Positions 14,401-26,454 of a stretch of DNA of 64,000 nt are shown one piece after another (the stretch's first letter is position 1; every line of letters starts with the position of its first letter). The DNA lies in assembly GCA_965153455.1 (NCBI GenBank), contig OZ234499.1, forward strand, positions 8,318,515 to 8,382,514, given 5' to 3'. The stretch is from Sphagnum compactum. Taxonomy: Eukaryota > Bryophyta > Sphagnopsida > Sphagnales. The notes under the pieces were generated by a model, which searched no databases, was not told where the DNA came from, and worked only from the letters and a program-made list of their open reading frames with translations. The position numbers and the translations under genes are program-made.

Positions 14401-17281
14401 CACACAACTTTTAAGCTATCTTGCTGAGTGCTGTCATAATCAAGGTTCTTACCACCTTGCTTGCAAGAAGTACACACAATCGGGAGACCGAATTGCTGCT
14501 ATGAAGGTAACTCTCTCTGTCTTTTGGTCCCTTGATTCTCTCAGTTGTCTTGGGACCCTCTTCATGTAGTAGATGTTCTTTGCTTGAAGAAGATCAGTCA
14601 GTTGAAAAGACCTTCACAACAGATGCTGTGATGTTCTGAGCATAGTGATGTTTGGCACCATAAATTTGTATTTTCTCTGACACTTGTGAATCTCTCTTAA
14701 CACATGTCAAAAGACAGTAGCTAGGCTCTTTATATTTTTCGTCCAATTCCTGTCTCGGGGATTCATAAGGTCCTTGTAAGCACAACTTACAGACTGATGG
14801 AAAATTATTGTGGCTTGCATCTTCAGTCCTTGCTAAAATCAGGGGACACAGAGAGGATAATTTTCTTTGCAAATGTATCAAGGTAACAACCACCTTAGAT
14901 TGCAGTGATTCTCTTTGTCTCTAGAATGTATTTTCAACAAGTTGCTGCTGTCTGATATCATGTTTGTATGTAACAAGCCTCAGGATGAGTTCCTTTCATA
15001 TGTGGATTGTGGAAACCATTGTTGCTGCAGTAGTTCACCTTCAATGGCAAGGCCCAGGGTTCTCAAAATACATTGGAAACTGGACAACTTTAGTCCTTTT
15101 GGGGTTACAGGGGTTAAAGTGTATTGTGTTTATATGATGTCCTAATCTGTCCAAGTTTGCATCAATGCAGAGGGACTCACATTGTTTCTGGCCTGCATAT
15201 TTCTTGCTGCAAATTTTCAGGCAGAAGAATATCTTTGTGCTGGCAGCAAATTACCTGCAAACCCTTGACTGGCATGGTGATGCCAAAATTATGAAGATAA
15301 TTGTCCAGGTCATTGCCCATTTCTGATTTTCATTCAAATGTTTACAACCTGTACTTAGGAGCTTCATGTGTGGGCCAAGACAATCATAACACATGGAAAT
15401 GCTGAATTTTTGCTTGCAGATGTACACAAAAGCTGCAGAGATGGAGTCACTCGCATCATTCTATGAAGCATGTGCTCAAATTGAAATTGATGAATTCCGT
15501 GACTATGAGAAGGTCTTGTCTCTTCAGATGGCCATAATATGATCCTGACTGTCCAATAGTTGTCTGTGTTGGAATTGATGGGGGTGGCTGCTTTTTTGTG
15601 CATTTTGCGGAATCGCACTGAGCTATGGACTTACTCCTGGGATTTGAATAGGATGACTTGGGGGTTTTGCATAGGTTTAGACATGGTTTGCTAGTTGAAA
15701 TGTACAATTGCCAGATTTGGCTAGAATTTATTGACTGAGGTTGCAGTTCTTGTATTGTGCAACTACAGGCACTAGAAGCAATGAAGGAAGCATTGAAGTA
15801 TTTGGAGAAGTCGAGGGGAATAGACAAGGAGAAGAAGGTTCAGTCAATGCAATTCCAGATTCAAGAGGTTGAACAGTTTGTTCAGGTAACAGCTCCTTCT
15901 TTAGAAACTCTAGAAAAATGGTGAGCAATTTGTTCTTGGGACCTTAAAATTGCAAATGAACTGAGATGAAGTTCAAACATAGTCACTGATCTTCAAAATA
16001 TCGGGGAGGATGACATGCTGCTAGTCCTAAAGACAGGCATCCTGGTCCAGCTTGACCTAGTGGACTTGGGTCCAAGGTCAAACACTGGAACTTAGAAGGC
16101 ACTTCTTAGGAAGAGATTTTGAAAGCAAAGACATCCAAGTCTTACATTGTGGAGCAGCCTTGTTTACGTTAACTGACAAGTAGGAGTCTGTCATGTGGTT
16201 AGAATAAGCTGGTTTTTTTAGTTCTCAATGCTCAATCTGGAGAAGGTGTATTGTAGCTGCAAGGAATGGCAAAGACCGACCCAACAGGATTTGTGCATGC
16301 TTGCAGAGAGCTCCTCCAAAGTTCTTGTGGGAATGTAAACTCACAGGTAAATAACCCACAAGAGAAGTTGTCTCATGGTCAAGGGCTGACATTTGTGTCA
16401 AACGAAAGGGTTTGACATAGTGTCCAAAGTTTTCCTGGATTATTGCTAAGCTCTGGGAAGGTCATGTCACATTCTAAAAGTTTGCAATCATGAAACCAAT
16501 GTTGCTCAACTGGTTTTTTATTCCTGCAATGGAATTCACTTGTTGGCAGCTGGTTAGAGGATCCTCATTTCAGAAGCTCCTGATTATTTTTAGATTCTAA
16601 AGCTGATTTTTACTTAGCACCGAGCATTCTAATGATGTAGCAATTTTTGGTTGATACTGTAGGCAGCTCTACGTGTAGGGGATTTGTATGCCCTTCTCAT
16701 TGAGTTTTACTTCAACCAAGGCAGCATGGAGCAGGTCAGGTGTTGGGTCTAGAGTTACTTTCCTCTCTATTAATTAGCCTACTAGATAACCTTGAATTCT
16801 AAACACCCCAACAACCTGTCTAACAAAATTTCTATCCACTTAGGCAGAACACTATGAATTCCTTGAAACCTCAAAAGTCTTTCCTTGGAAAAATTCTTGT
16901 CTTCATGTTGGCTTTTGTCTATGTTCGTTGTTCAGGCTTACCAAATAATTGAGAGGATGCAAAGCTGTAAACTTCTCATCAGTCCTTATGTGGACAAAAA
17001 TATGGTGGAATCCATCTATCAAGTTTGTCCCAAATCTTGATTCCAAAGCCCTGGTGCTTGAACAACTCTGCAAATGTGCACAAGAAATAAATTGTACATT
17101 ACTGGGTTCTCTTCTAGGGTTATTTTCTGAATATGCACTGCTACTGCTGCAATTGCATTTGCTCGATTTGAAAGAAGATTTAGCCAAATGCTGGGTGGGA
17201 CAGGCTCTTGGCATGGAAGCTGCAAATGACAACCTCAGTGAAGGAATTGCTGAAGAAATATCAAGTCTTGGTCAAGGCTAA
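8447..17281 (+). CDS. IFT140: Intraflagellar transport protein IFT140, 5'-incomplete (26 exons)
   Basis: IFT140 is a core subunit of the IFT-A complex, which carries cargo back along the cilium. Exons: 8447-8561 (start uncertain), 8698-8807, 8926-9009, 9165-9245, 9423-9586, 9780-9855, 10051-10149, 10527-10670, 10989-11222, 11315-11425, 11700-11851, 11960-12113, 12383-12499, 13117-13242, 13454-13537, 13644-13756, 14096-14186, 14318-14506, 14827-14882, 15221-15308, 15420-15512, 15769-15885, 16257-16346, 16663-16734, 16936-17022, 17204-17281. All join in frame without a stop, giving about 974 residues. The order is the end of the second WD40 propeller (GHIRMWKLDG), then TPR/helical repeats with family signatures: GIWENIAGTCMKTKHVDVAL, YEVPRMLYSV, IAEDLDEAADPALLAR, GSYHLACKKYTQSGD, VLAANYLQTLDW, ACAQIEIDE. 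Known IFT140 proteins have about 1,460 residues, so about 490 N-terminal residues are missing. The first exon has no ATG. The 5' and 3' end exons are the least certain. Confidence 0.88.
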
Positions 17282-17739
17282 CTCAACAGAGCCTTATAAT
17301 ATGCCACAATTATTGTTCCACACTTACTAGTGAGCACCTACCTCCACATGGTTGCAGGGGTTCTTAAAAAGACAACAACGAGATTTCACAAATTGTCATT
17401 TATATGTTAGATATGCTGGTTGCAAGGAATGTGTGTGGTGAATTAGGAAAGAAAGGGTGCAGTATGGGATCATGAATCTAATGACTCAATGTCTAGTTTA
17501 AAAACTTTCCAAAGACAGCGGCAAAAAATAATGATGTGTGTTTCACAGATGCTATGATTTCATTCAATCAAATCTATTGGATTACTCCCAACTCTTTTAC
17601 CAATCAGTGGCATCAAGTCCACTTTGTGATGGGTGGCATCAGGTAATGAAGATTTTTCCATTCCTCTTTGAAGTTCCGATTTCATAGTCAGCTGGCATAA
17701 AAAGAATACCATACGACCTGGTGATATCCACACAAGTAA

Positions 17740-17866
17740 ACGTGAATCTGTCTTTCCTGGTGCTTACAGATGTGCATCTCAGAATCCACCCTGCAAATAC
17801 ACACGTGAATCTGTCTTTCCTGGTGCTTACAGGTGTGCATTTCAGAATCCACCCTGCAAATACACA
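17740..17866. repeat. Tandem duplication of a 63-base unit
   Basis: Two nearly identical copies start at 17740 and 17803 (acgtgaatctgtctttcctg...). They differ at a few positions, so the duplication is fairly recent. The unit is a multiple of three and stays open on the minus strand, but no gene is recognised. It lies in the spacer between IFT140 and the tRNA gene; the rest of 17282-18002 holds only presumed IFT140 3' sequence. Confidence 0.75.
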
Positions 17867-18002
17867 CCCGGAAGAAAAAATGTACATGTTGAAAGAGTGA
17901 AGAACTTGCAGAGAGGCATATTCTGGAGTCCTTTGTACTCTGCTGTGTTGTGCAATTCAGCAAAGAAGAAAGATTGGTTGACAACGAGAAAAAGCCTACT
18001 TT

Positions 18003-18074
18003 TGCGTCTGCCGGGAGTCGAACCCGGGTCTATTGCTTGGAAGGCAATTATCCTAACCGTTGGACTACAAACGC
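18003..18074 (-). tRNA. trnG-UCC: tRNA-Gly (UCC)
   Basis: Read on the minus strand, the 72 bases fold as a complete cloverleaf. The acceptor stem is GCGTTTG with CAGACGC (one T-G pair) and discriminator A. The D arm contains GTCCAACGGTTAGGA, the anticodon stem-loop TTGCCTTCCAAGCAA has anticodon TCC, and the T arm is CCGGGTTCGACTCCCGG. Internal A and B boxes for RNA polymerase III are intact. A T-run (GGCTTTTTCTC) 3' of the gene can act as terminator. There is no intron, and CCA is not encoded, as expected for a nuclear gene. Confidence 0.95.
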
Positions 18075-21000
18075 TTCTGAACACCGGTAGCCCAGTTGAA
18101 TTAAATAATCGTTGCTTACTTATTGATACAATTTGTTTTTTCTCACTCTTTCCATTCGTGAGGGCATTAAAGAGGGTACTTCTGATGGACTGAAAGTAGC
18201 CACCACTTTGCCATACATGTGCAGAACTTGTTTGTGTATTGTATAAGACTAGATAACAATCTTGGTCTCGAACAGCACATTTATATGCCTTTACTCTTAC
18301 CCAATTCTCAAGTCCTATTTGTAGCTCATTTCTTAAGAGCTTTCTTGTAATATCCTTTGCATATCAACTTATGAATGAATGAGACTGAAAACTGATCAAA
18401 ATAGAAAAACCATTCATTCAACTGCACTAAATAGTAAAGAAGTTTGTATGAATTTCCCGATTATCAAATTGTTCCTCAATTGATCCAAAAGTTGTGCATA
18501 AGGTACATAAGAGTTGTTCAAACTGTTTTTATCCATAGTGCAGAAGTTGAGGCAAGAAAGGGCTTAATGCTTTGCAGCAGCTCCACCCATACCCCTTGTT
18601 TGGGCCTTCAGTAGTAGTTATCATTTCATGCTTTATTCACACATCATCCTAAGTCTGTGTTGAGAGTGGATGTTAAGAAAAATGTTGTATTCGAATTAAG
18701 AATGTTAATTAACATTATAACTTGGGTGGCGCAAGATTTTTGACTGAATGTTAGCTTAGCATTAATTTTCAAAATAAAGATTTTGAAATAAAAGTTCAAT
18801 GTTATATGACATTTCATAAAAGAGGGCTTTAAATCAACGATAACTTAATAAAGTATTTTTTTATGATTCTCCTGTTTATCCACTTGTCTCATTTATTATT
18901 TACCTATTCACCTATCTACCTATCACTTACCCAACATAATATAAAAGACAACATGTAATTAAACTCGCCATCATCACATTTATGAACATTCATAAATAGT
19001 TTTTACAGTTTAACATTAGCCTATCAGTTATTAATCACTTTATTGCCATAGGTGTTCAAAAAGTTAACTTAATATTTTTATTTTATGATAAGTTTAAGTC
19101 TTAAACAACTAACTTGGTGTTAGGGGGCTTTGATAGGTGAGAGTCCCTATCACCAAGTGTGATTGAACATAGGACCATACCACACTACTAGCATTGGTAG
19201 TGAGTGGCATGGATGACTTTGCTTTTGAAATGATTAACCTTCAATGTTTCTATTGAGTGGCATGGTCTATTGGTTTTTGCATTATTCTTAATGACCACAC
19301 AACTAACTATCACTTGAAGGAAAAAAAATTGATGTGATGGGGTCACATTCAATAAAATGTTTTTAAAAATGTCTTATCACAAAAGTATATGGAAGCACAA
19401 ACCAAAGGTGAAATGACAAATTAAAACATAGAAATTAAAAACTTAAATTTGTGGATTTTTTTTAAAGATGTTTCAAAATCGTATAATCGTGGAGCTTCCT
19501 ACACTCTTTGTCCAGGTATTTAGTTGTCTAAGTTAACTCCAAGATTTAGGTGCAAGTTCTTATGACCTAGGCCTAAATTGACACCCTTTTGTTGGAATAG
19601 GAATAAAAATTAAATTGAGAATTAATATTTTGTTAGATTTGGAATAGAAATTTAAACCATGAAATGACATTCTTAAACATATAATGGTTAGGATCATAAT
19701 GTAAAAAACTTGATTTAAAAAAAAAGGTTGATAAGGAGGCTCAACTTTATAGTTAAATATCAATTTTAATTAGTTGTTGAACTCCATAAGTATATAAACA
19801 AATGTTATAATCTATTATAAAACTTCATACCCATACAATTTTACATTGAGAAATGTGTAGTGTGTACATGTAATTGAACTCAATTTTTGAATTGGCCCTC
19901 AAGGTTTTTGAATTTGAAAAAATATGCTAAAAAAAAAACCAAAAAATTCAAAAATTCAAAAAACCAAGCTCAAACCCCACACCCAAAATCCTCCAAATGT
20001 TAAACTATGAAAAGTAAGAACATAGGTTCTCTTAAAATCGAATACCAAAAAAACATTGGTTTCTTTCTCCCCCTTGGCTCTAACTAAACAACCAACTTAC
20101 ACCAAGGTTTGCTATTCACAAGGTCTTTGGAACTTGAGTGGTGATGGCAATGTTGGCAACAACTTGGTTGCCAATATTGTTGTTATTTTTCTATGTTCAA
20201 TAGTTAGTGCCATGTAAAAAGAGGAGAAAGAAAGTTAAGCAAAGAAGGACAAAAAAGGACAAAAAAGAAAAAATTGTAGAGGGGGTACTCAAGAAAAAGG
20301 AAAGAGGGGTTTTAGGACCCATGTTTGATTCTAATTTTCGTTAGAAGTAGAGTGGTTATAAAATTAATTGTGGTTCTACTAGGACTAGTTGTAAGTCTAA
20401 TTTCTAGATTTTGGGGCACAACAGGACATATGAAAACAACCAAATTTTGGGACAAAGGAGGAAGATGATGATGACAATAACACCAATATCAATAAACAAC
20501 CAAACAACAAAGGTCAAAAGGCCAAGGGAGGGTGGGTTTTGTGTAACTTTTTCTTTTTGGTTTTTGTTTTGTGGTGGGATTTTTTTTTTCCCTTACATTT
20601 TTTGTCAAGCCTAAATTTTATTTTTTTTCACCAAGAATCTAATTATTACTTACAAATTAAGCTAATAAAAGGTTTCTACCACAAAGTGAGCAATTTTTGG
20701 GTTTTCTTAGTTTTTGTCATAGTCTTAAAGAAATAGCAAAGGAAAAAAAATTAATTAATTAATTAAGAGTGTGTTGTAGGTGTGAACGTGTGAATACATA
20801 ATGGCTAATTATTGACCAATCATATGTTTTTTAGGGCTTTCTTTTGAGCAAAGGATTGAGTCGAAGGTGTTTTTTTTATTATTGAAACTGGATGTTGCTT
20901 TAGTTGGGTAGTCCAAAAAATAAAAAACTAGAAGTTTTTGAACCTTTAATATTTGCACAATAGTTTTCAAAAATGTATAAGTTGTGGTAAACACAGTAAA

Positions 21001-21728
21001 GTAAGGATGATGGTGTCCAAAGTTATGGCAAATTTAAGGTTTAACTATCCTTTGAAATAAAATTTGTTTGTTTATCACAATTTTTTCTATGTTTCCTTTT
21101 GATTTGCTTAATTTTGTGTGGTTGGCTCTATAGGTTTAGGATTATTGAGTTGAAATAAGAAATCTTTAGAAAGTGGGACCTATTTGTAATTGTGCTTTTA
21201 ATAAACCTTTTTCCTCATGGGCACAAAAACGTCCCATGTCCCCTAGTTTATCATGTCTCATTGAACCTCATAGTTCACATCGCCCATTTGTCCTTTCACA
21301 CACCATCACAACCCCATTTTCCACTACCTTTCCTATGCAAACCATGCACCTCCCACCAACCCCTCATACCATTTTAACAACCCACACGCACCACCTACAC
21401 GCTCCTCCTACCAACCCTTAACCTTTCATGTAAATGTGGAGCCCCAACACAACACTTTCCTAATCAATTTAAATAATGCATAAATAGGACGATTTCCCCT
21501 TTCCATTATGTCAACCCCTGCAGTTGTCCATGATTAGAGACCCCCCCCCAACTTACCCCCACCCTCCTAACACACCTACAACTTCCACTTAAAGCCTCTT
21601 ACCCCACTTGTAGGCATCAATTTACTCTTTGAGGGTTAACTCATCATCAATGTTCTTATCAAACATCCAATCCATCTAATTTAAACCTACATAACCATCT
21701 TGGCCCAATACCCTCCTTTACTCCCAAC
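18075..21728. other. AT-rich intergenic spacer
   Basis: No supported gene. The stretch has long poly-A and poly-T runs, an AATTAATTAATTAATTA tract near 20749-20765, and C-rich pyrimidine DNA from about 21230 to 21620, including ccccccccc at 21541. The latter may belong to the retroelement that follows. Confidence 0.5.
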
Positions 21729-22007
21729 TTGCATGCATTAACATGGGCTTGGGTTTCAACATTAGATGTCCTTGGGTCCTACCATCTTGGCTTTCATTAT
21801 TTTCGATTATACAACCGCATCCTTGTTGCTTTTCAATGTGATGTACAAATGGCATTTCGTTTTTCATTGGATAAGCTAACACAAGACCCCTATGATGTGG
21901 TTACTTGGCATTTATTCCTCTTGTTACCCCAATGGTGTTTTAGTTTAACCCCTCATGGAGGGGTAACAAAACATAGGCAACACGAATCTGACTCAAATGT
22001 TTTTTAG
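21729..22007 (+). mobile_element. Retroelement ORF remnant, upstream part
   Basis: An open frame of 92 codons contains LTQDPYDVVTWHLFLLLPQW followed by CFSLTPHGG. This matches the conserved D.W..LLLLP.W.....RGG block that precedes the reverse transcriptase in a widespread plant retroelement ORF family, as recalled from memory. The ATG is probably not the true start, and the frame breaks at both ends. It has the same orientation as the reverse-transcriptase remnant beginning at 26455, from which it is separated by the later insertions. Confidence 0.5.
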
Positions 22008-22029
22008 TAGGTGACTAAGGAAAACTTGC

Positions 22030-23334
22030 ACGAGGAATTATTTTTACGGACCTGAGCTTTAATGGCAAGTCTGAATTCAATGCCTTTTCCTCCATGATCC
22101 TAAAACTCGTAAACACCTTTTCCATAATTTAACACTAGACGTGCAGGGGAATATTTTCGAGTAGCTCGTGCTTTGGCATCATTATCCCTTACACCCACAT
22201 CTTGTGACACCATTTCGACTTTTTCTACTTTACATTTTCAATTAAATAACTTCTTCCCACTTTTCCTAGAAAACTATAAACTAGACTAAGATCTTGAACT
22301 TTCATTTAACTTCAAATTGACATTCCAACACATGACATATTTATCTACAAACCCTTTTATGATGGTTTTTGAACACCTTCGAAATTGTTTTCATTTGGAA
22401 GATTCTATAAATGGATTTTCACAATTGTTTCAATTTGTTCTAATAGCATTCAAAATCACATCCCACATTGAATTGCACATGATGCACCCCTAAACTCCTC
22501 GTGAGACTCAAATGCGAGTCCGAAGGTGAAAACAATAGAAGAAGAAGGAATGGGGATACGGTCTTTAATTCACAACACTTCGGGGGTAGAAAGGCGTGTT
22601 GGAGCTTTGAGATAAAGACTAGGACGAATGACAAGGGGGTCAATTATTCACATGGACCTACATAAACAAAACAACAAGTTGGTTAATGCATAGTTAAAGC
22701 CTTTTTGGTGCACAAACATAGATTCACAAAACTCACCACAGCCTCGACTTGAGGGAAGCCACCACCTTCCCCCTTATAGTATTTTTTGTGATTAGCCATA
22801 GGGGCTACATCCAAATGTCATTTTGTCTCGAAACTCCCAAGTTGGGAGTCCCAAAATTCTCGAAATCAAGACTTCCCACACTTTGGAAGGCCATAACTTC
22901 TTTTGCAGATGTTCGATTAAGGTGAAGCCTAAAGCAAAGTTATAGCCCTCACCGAGAGCTTTCCAAAAATATGTGACATGACACCTAAACACATGTATTT
23001 CAGGGCAAATCCTAACTTTTAGTGGTCGGGAGTCAATTTGACAATTTGACTCCCCACCTTTCTTTTGGCCATAACTTGTGTTTTAAGTATTCAAATGGGT
23101 CATGCAAGCCCATTTTAGATATTTAAGTCGCAAGAGCTTTCCAATGTTATAAGGAACTTTTCAATCCAATGAGTTTTGATCTCTGAAATCGCTCTCTAAA
23201 AATTTGGGAGTCCACCAGGACTCCAACTCTCAAAGTGGGAGCCAACTTGGGAGTGTGTGGGCTCATTCCCTCACATTCTCCTACACTCCAATGAATATGA
23301 AATGTGACTCCCGGGCTTCATTCTCGGCCCGCAC
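22030..23334. other. Decayed repeat DNA flanking the hAT insertion, LTR-like
   Basis: No intact gene. Around 22800-23330 there are repeated short phrases such as ctcccaagttgggagt and ggccataactt, of the kind seen in plant LTRs. Similar sequence (gcccttgccttggttgcgagcc) resumes directly after the hAT element at 26233, so the hAT element appears to have landed inside this repeat. Confidence 0.4.
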
Positions 23335-23342
23335 CTTTGTAA

Positions 23343-23359
23343 CATAGTAGTGACATACG
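23343..23359 (+). repeat. hAT left terminal inverted repeat
   Basis: catagtagtgacatacg, an exact reverse complement of 26208-26224. Confidence 0.9.
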
Positions 23360-23792
23360 CTCAATTCGATTCAAACATACGCGTATTATACGTTTTTTTG
23401 GGCTTTTTTAAAAATACGGCCCAAAATACGCAGAGTGGTAAAGGTTATGCAAAGAGCCATTATCGGGCCGCAAAAACTGCAATCTGCTAGACTCTACAGT
23501 AGTTAACAACCTAGTTACATTTTCGCCGTCAAAATCGACGATTTCTGCAGCAACAAGATCACCTATCGACGCCTGATATTCACGGTGCTCATTTCGGAAC
23601 CCCGCCAAATATGGACGGTCTAGGATCAAAAGGTTTCGCGGATAAATCTTTTGATTGGCCATGACTCGGATGGCTCAGCCATGACACTGACAACATTCGA
23701 ATCAGACTGTTGCAACTTGCAAGTCTGGATCTGATACTAAGTAATAACTTCAACTTTCTTTCATGTTACAATCGAGCAGGGCGACCTTTGGA

Positions 23793-25702
23793 ATGGGGAA
23801 GGAGAAAGGACCCGAGTGGACCGAGGTCACCATCCTCCAGGAACCTGAGAAAGCGGGGGGGAACTTTCAAGTCAAGTGTGGGCACTGTGAGCTCGTGTTT
23901 TGGGGGGGTGCCACAAGAATCCGGGGCCACTTCTTGGGTCAGGTGGCTTGTGGAGTCAAGAAGTGCACCAAATGCCCCCAAGCCCTCAAAAAGCAGCTTC
24001 AGGATATTGATCAGGCGAAAAGAGAACAGGAAATGCAAAAACGGAAGGTGCAAGATCTGGATGAGGCTGCAGCTGCTCTCCCGCAAGGCCCCACCAAAAA
24101 GCAGAGCACTCTCAAAGCTGCCTTTGGAAAGCAAGATAAGTCTATAGTAGATGTTTTGTGGGGTCGTGCCTTTTATGGCAATGGTTTTTCTTTCCGCCTG
24201 ATCAATGACCCTCATTTCAAGGTAGCCGTTGAAGCTACCGCTGATTTTGGCGAGAACTACAAGTTGCCAAGTCTTGTATCTCTTCGTACCACCATGCTAG
24301 ACAAGGAAAAGGTATCGGTGGCAGCAGAACTCAAGTCATTTATGGCGTCAGCGCGGAGCAGCAAGGCAACCATAACCAGCGATGGGTGGTCAGACACTCG
24401 GAATAGGCCTCTTCTCAATCTTCTGATGGTCACACCCAAGGGCGAGAAATTTCTTGAGAGTGTAGACACAAGTGGGGATACCAAGGATGCAGACTTCATT
24501 GCGCAGGTTGTTGGCAAGGCAATCGAGGATGTGGGGGCAGAGATTGTGGTCCAGGTGTGCATGGACAGTGTAGCAGTTTGCAAGGCTGCAGGTCGCAAGC
24601 TAGAAGCCCGCTTTCCCCATATCACATTTACTCCTTGCACCCCGCACTGCCTAGATCTGTTGCTTGAGGACATGGGCAAGCTCGATTGGGTCTCCTCCAT
24701 CATAGTCGAGGTAAGAACAACGCTGAAGTTCATCACAAACCATCATAAGAGTCTAGCTCTCTTTAGGAGCATGTCCAAGCTAGAGCTCTTGAAACCAGGG
24801 GAGACCAGATTTGCCACCAACTTCATCATGCTACAGCGCATGCATGAGGTGAAGGCATCACTGCAGCAGCTTGTGGTCAGCGACGCTTGGGGGGAGTGGA
24901 ACCAGAAGTCGTCGCATGAGATGGAGGGAGAGGAGGTGCACGACATCCTGACTTTCGTTGCGTTCTGGAAGGGTGTGAAGGAGTTGTTGGCTGTTTCATA
25001 ATCGATAGTCTGCCTTTTGCGCCAGTGTGACAAGGGTGTTCCAGTTGTGGGAAAGGTTTACTATGCCATGTTCTTGATTGGCGAGGAGCTGGGGGCGCTC
25101 AAGGAGGGAACAAGCGAGCAACATCCGCGGGTGAAGCTTTTGTTGTCAAGTATGAGCAGATCAGCTGGCTTTGGCGCAAGCGCTGGGAATACTTGCATTC
25201 AGATATGCACTCGGCTGGGTTTGTTCTTGAGCCGGAGTTCCAGTCAGCAGAATATGGACAGGACCAGAATGCGGAAATGATGCAAGGGTTTTTGAACATC
25301 CTAGAGAAGCTCGTCCCAGATGCAGACGATCAAGCAAAAGCCCTGCAGCAATTGGCGCAATTTAGAAACCAGGAAGGTTTGTTTGGCAGACCCGACATTC
25401 AAGCAGCCAAGAAAGTGATGCCCGGGTGGAAATTTTGGCAGCAGTGGGGTCAGCAAGTTCCAGAGCTTTAGATAGTAGGCGTGACGGTCCTAAGCCAATG
25501 TTCTGCAGCCTCAGCGTGCGAACGCAACTGGAGCACTTACGATTTCATCCATTGGAAAAAGTGAAACAAGTTGACCCCACAAAGAGCTCAGGATCTAGTG
25601 CATGTCTTCTCAGACCTGCGCCTAACACATAAAGTGAACAGCAATGAGTTTGAGGAAGAGATGGTTAGTTGGATGGAAGAAGAAGAGCCAAACGACGATT
25701 AG
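23793..25702 (+). pseudogene. hAT transposase (BED finger, DUF659, hATC), broken
   Basis: Open from 23763 to 25001; the likely start is ATG 23793 (MGKEKGPEWTEV). In order: a BED zinc finger (CGHCELVFWGG...RIRGHF), a coiled segment, then a DUF659/RNase H-like core with ITSDGWSDTRNRPLLN, VVQVCMDSVAVCKAAG and TPCTPHCLDLLLEDMGKLDW. These supply the first two acidic catalytic positions of the family. The frame then stops at 24999-25001. Coding continues in other frames (QNAEMMQGFLNILEKLVPDA around 25270) and ends with a hATC dimerisation motif, ASACERNWSTYDFIHWKK, around 25510-25560, itself followed by a stop. At least one premature stop, frame changes and a second stop make it inactive. GC content is higher than in the surrounding DNA. 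Confidence 0.85.
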
Positions 25703-25917
25703 AGCGGGAACAAGAAGGGGACGCGATGCACTTCTGTAAAAGGTGAGCTTACATGATCATCGTTGTCTTTGTTCACTGTTTCGGAAGTAGGTGTAAAATT
25801 GTGTCAAATGTTTTCGATCATCTTTGAAACCAATTGCAAGCTCGACAAGGACCAGACCCTAAAACTAGTGTGCAGTTTTATTCAAGGTATGCCTATGTTC
25901 AAGCTGGTTAAGAAGGG

Positions 25918-26160
25918 TTTGGGCACAACTTAAGCTCAGCTTGCTTAGCGTTTTGCTCATTGTATGTTACTGAACTGATGTCTGCTCAAAATGGTCACAG
26001 ATTTGGGCACAACTTCAGCTCAGCTTGCTCAGCGTTTTGCTAATCGTATGTTACTAAGCTGATGTCTGCTCAAGATGGTCACAACTTTGGGCACAACTTA
26101 AGCTCAGCTTGCTTAGCGCTTTGCTCATCAAATGTTATTGAGCTGGTGTCTGCTCAAAAT
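25918..26160. repeat. Three-copy 84-base tandem repeat inside the hAT element
   Basis: Copies begin at 25918, 26002 and 26086, each starting tttgggcacaactt.agctc and ending tctgctcaa.at. They differ by scattered substitutions. The array ends about 50 bases before the right terminal repeat, where hAT elements carry subterminal transposase-binding repeats. Confidence 0.85.
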
Positions 26161-26207
26161 ACTTGAAAATATTTTTTTTTGAGCACCTTCAAAAAATACG
26201 CGTATTT

Positions 26208-26224
26208 CGTATGTCACTACTATG
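26208..26224 (-). repeat. hAT right terminal inverted repeat
   Basis: cgtatgtcactactatg, the exact reverse complement of the left end at 23343-23359. The adjacent ctttgcaa is the right copy of the target duplication. Confidence 0.9.
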
Positions 26225-26454
26225 CTTTGCAAGCCCTTGCCTTGGTTGCGAGCCCGAGGCTAAAGTTGCGACAACACATATTCTTGGAGTGGTTCACCAA
26301 TCATGACCAAACCTTCAAATTTATTTCATCGCATTGCTAATGGGGGAACATTGTATTGACTCACCAGTCACGTTTTATGCCTTCAATTTTGTGATGCCTT
26401 CGTAACACATTTTTCCTTGCACTAATTTGAAGTTGCAACCAAAGGCGGATGTGA

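Larger units (their letters stand above)
23335..26232 (+). mobile_element. hAT-superfamily DNA transposon with target-site duplications
   Basis: The element proper is 23343-26224 (2,882 bp), bounded by perfect 17-base terminal inverted repeats. It is flanked by 8-bp duplications ctttgtaa (23335-23342) and ctttgcaa (26225-26232), which differ at one base. Both fit the hAT target pattern nTnnnnAn, and the ends start CA and end TG as is usual for hAT. Sub-terminal acgcgtat motifs lie near both ends. Inside are a broken transposase and a three-copy tandem repeat. The single mismatch between the duplications and the damaged transposase show it is not a fresh autonomous copy. The intact ends could still be mobilised by an active relative. 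Confidence 0.88.
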
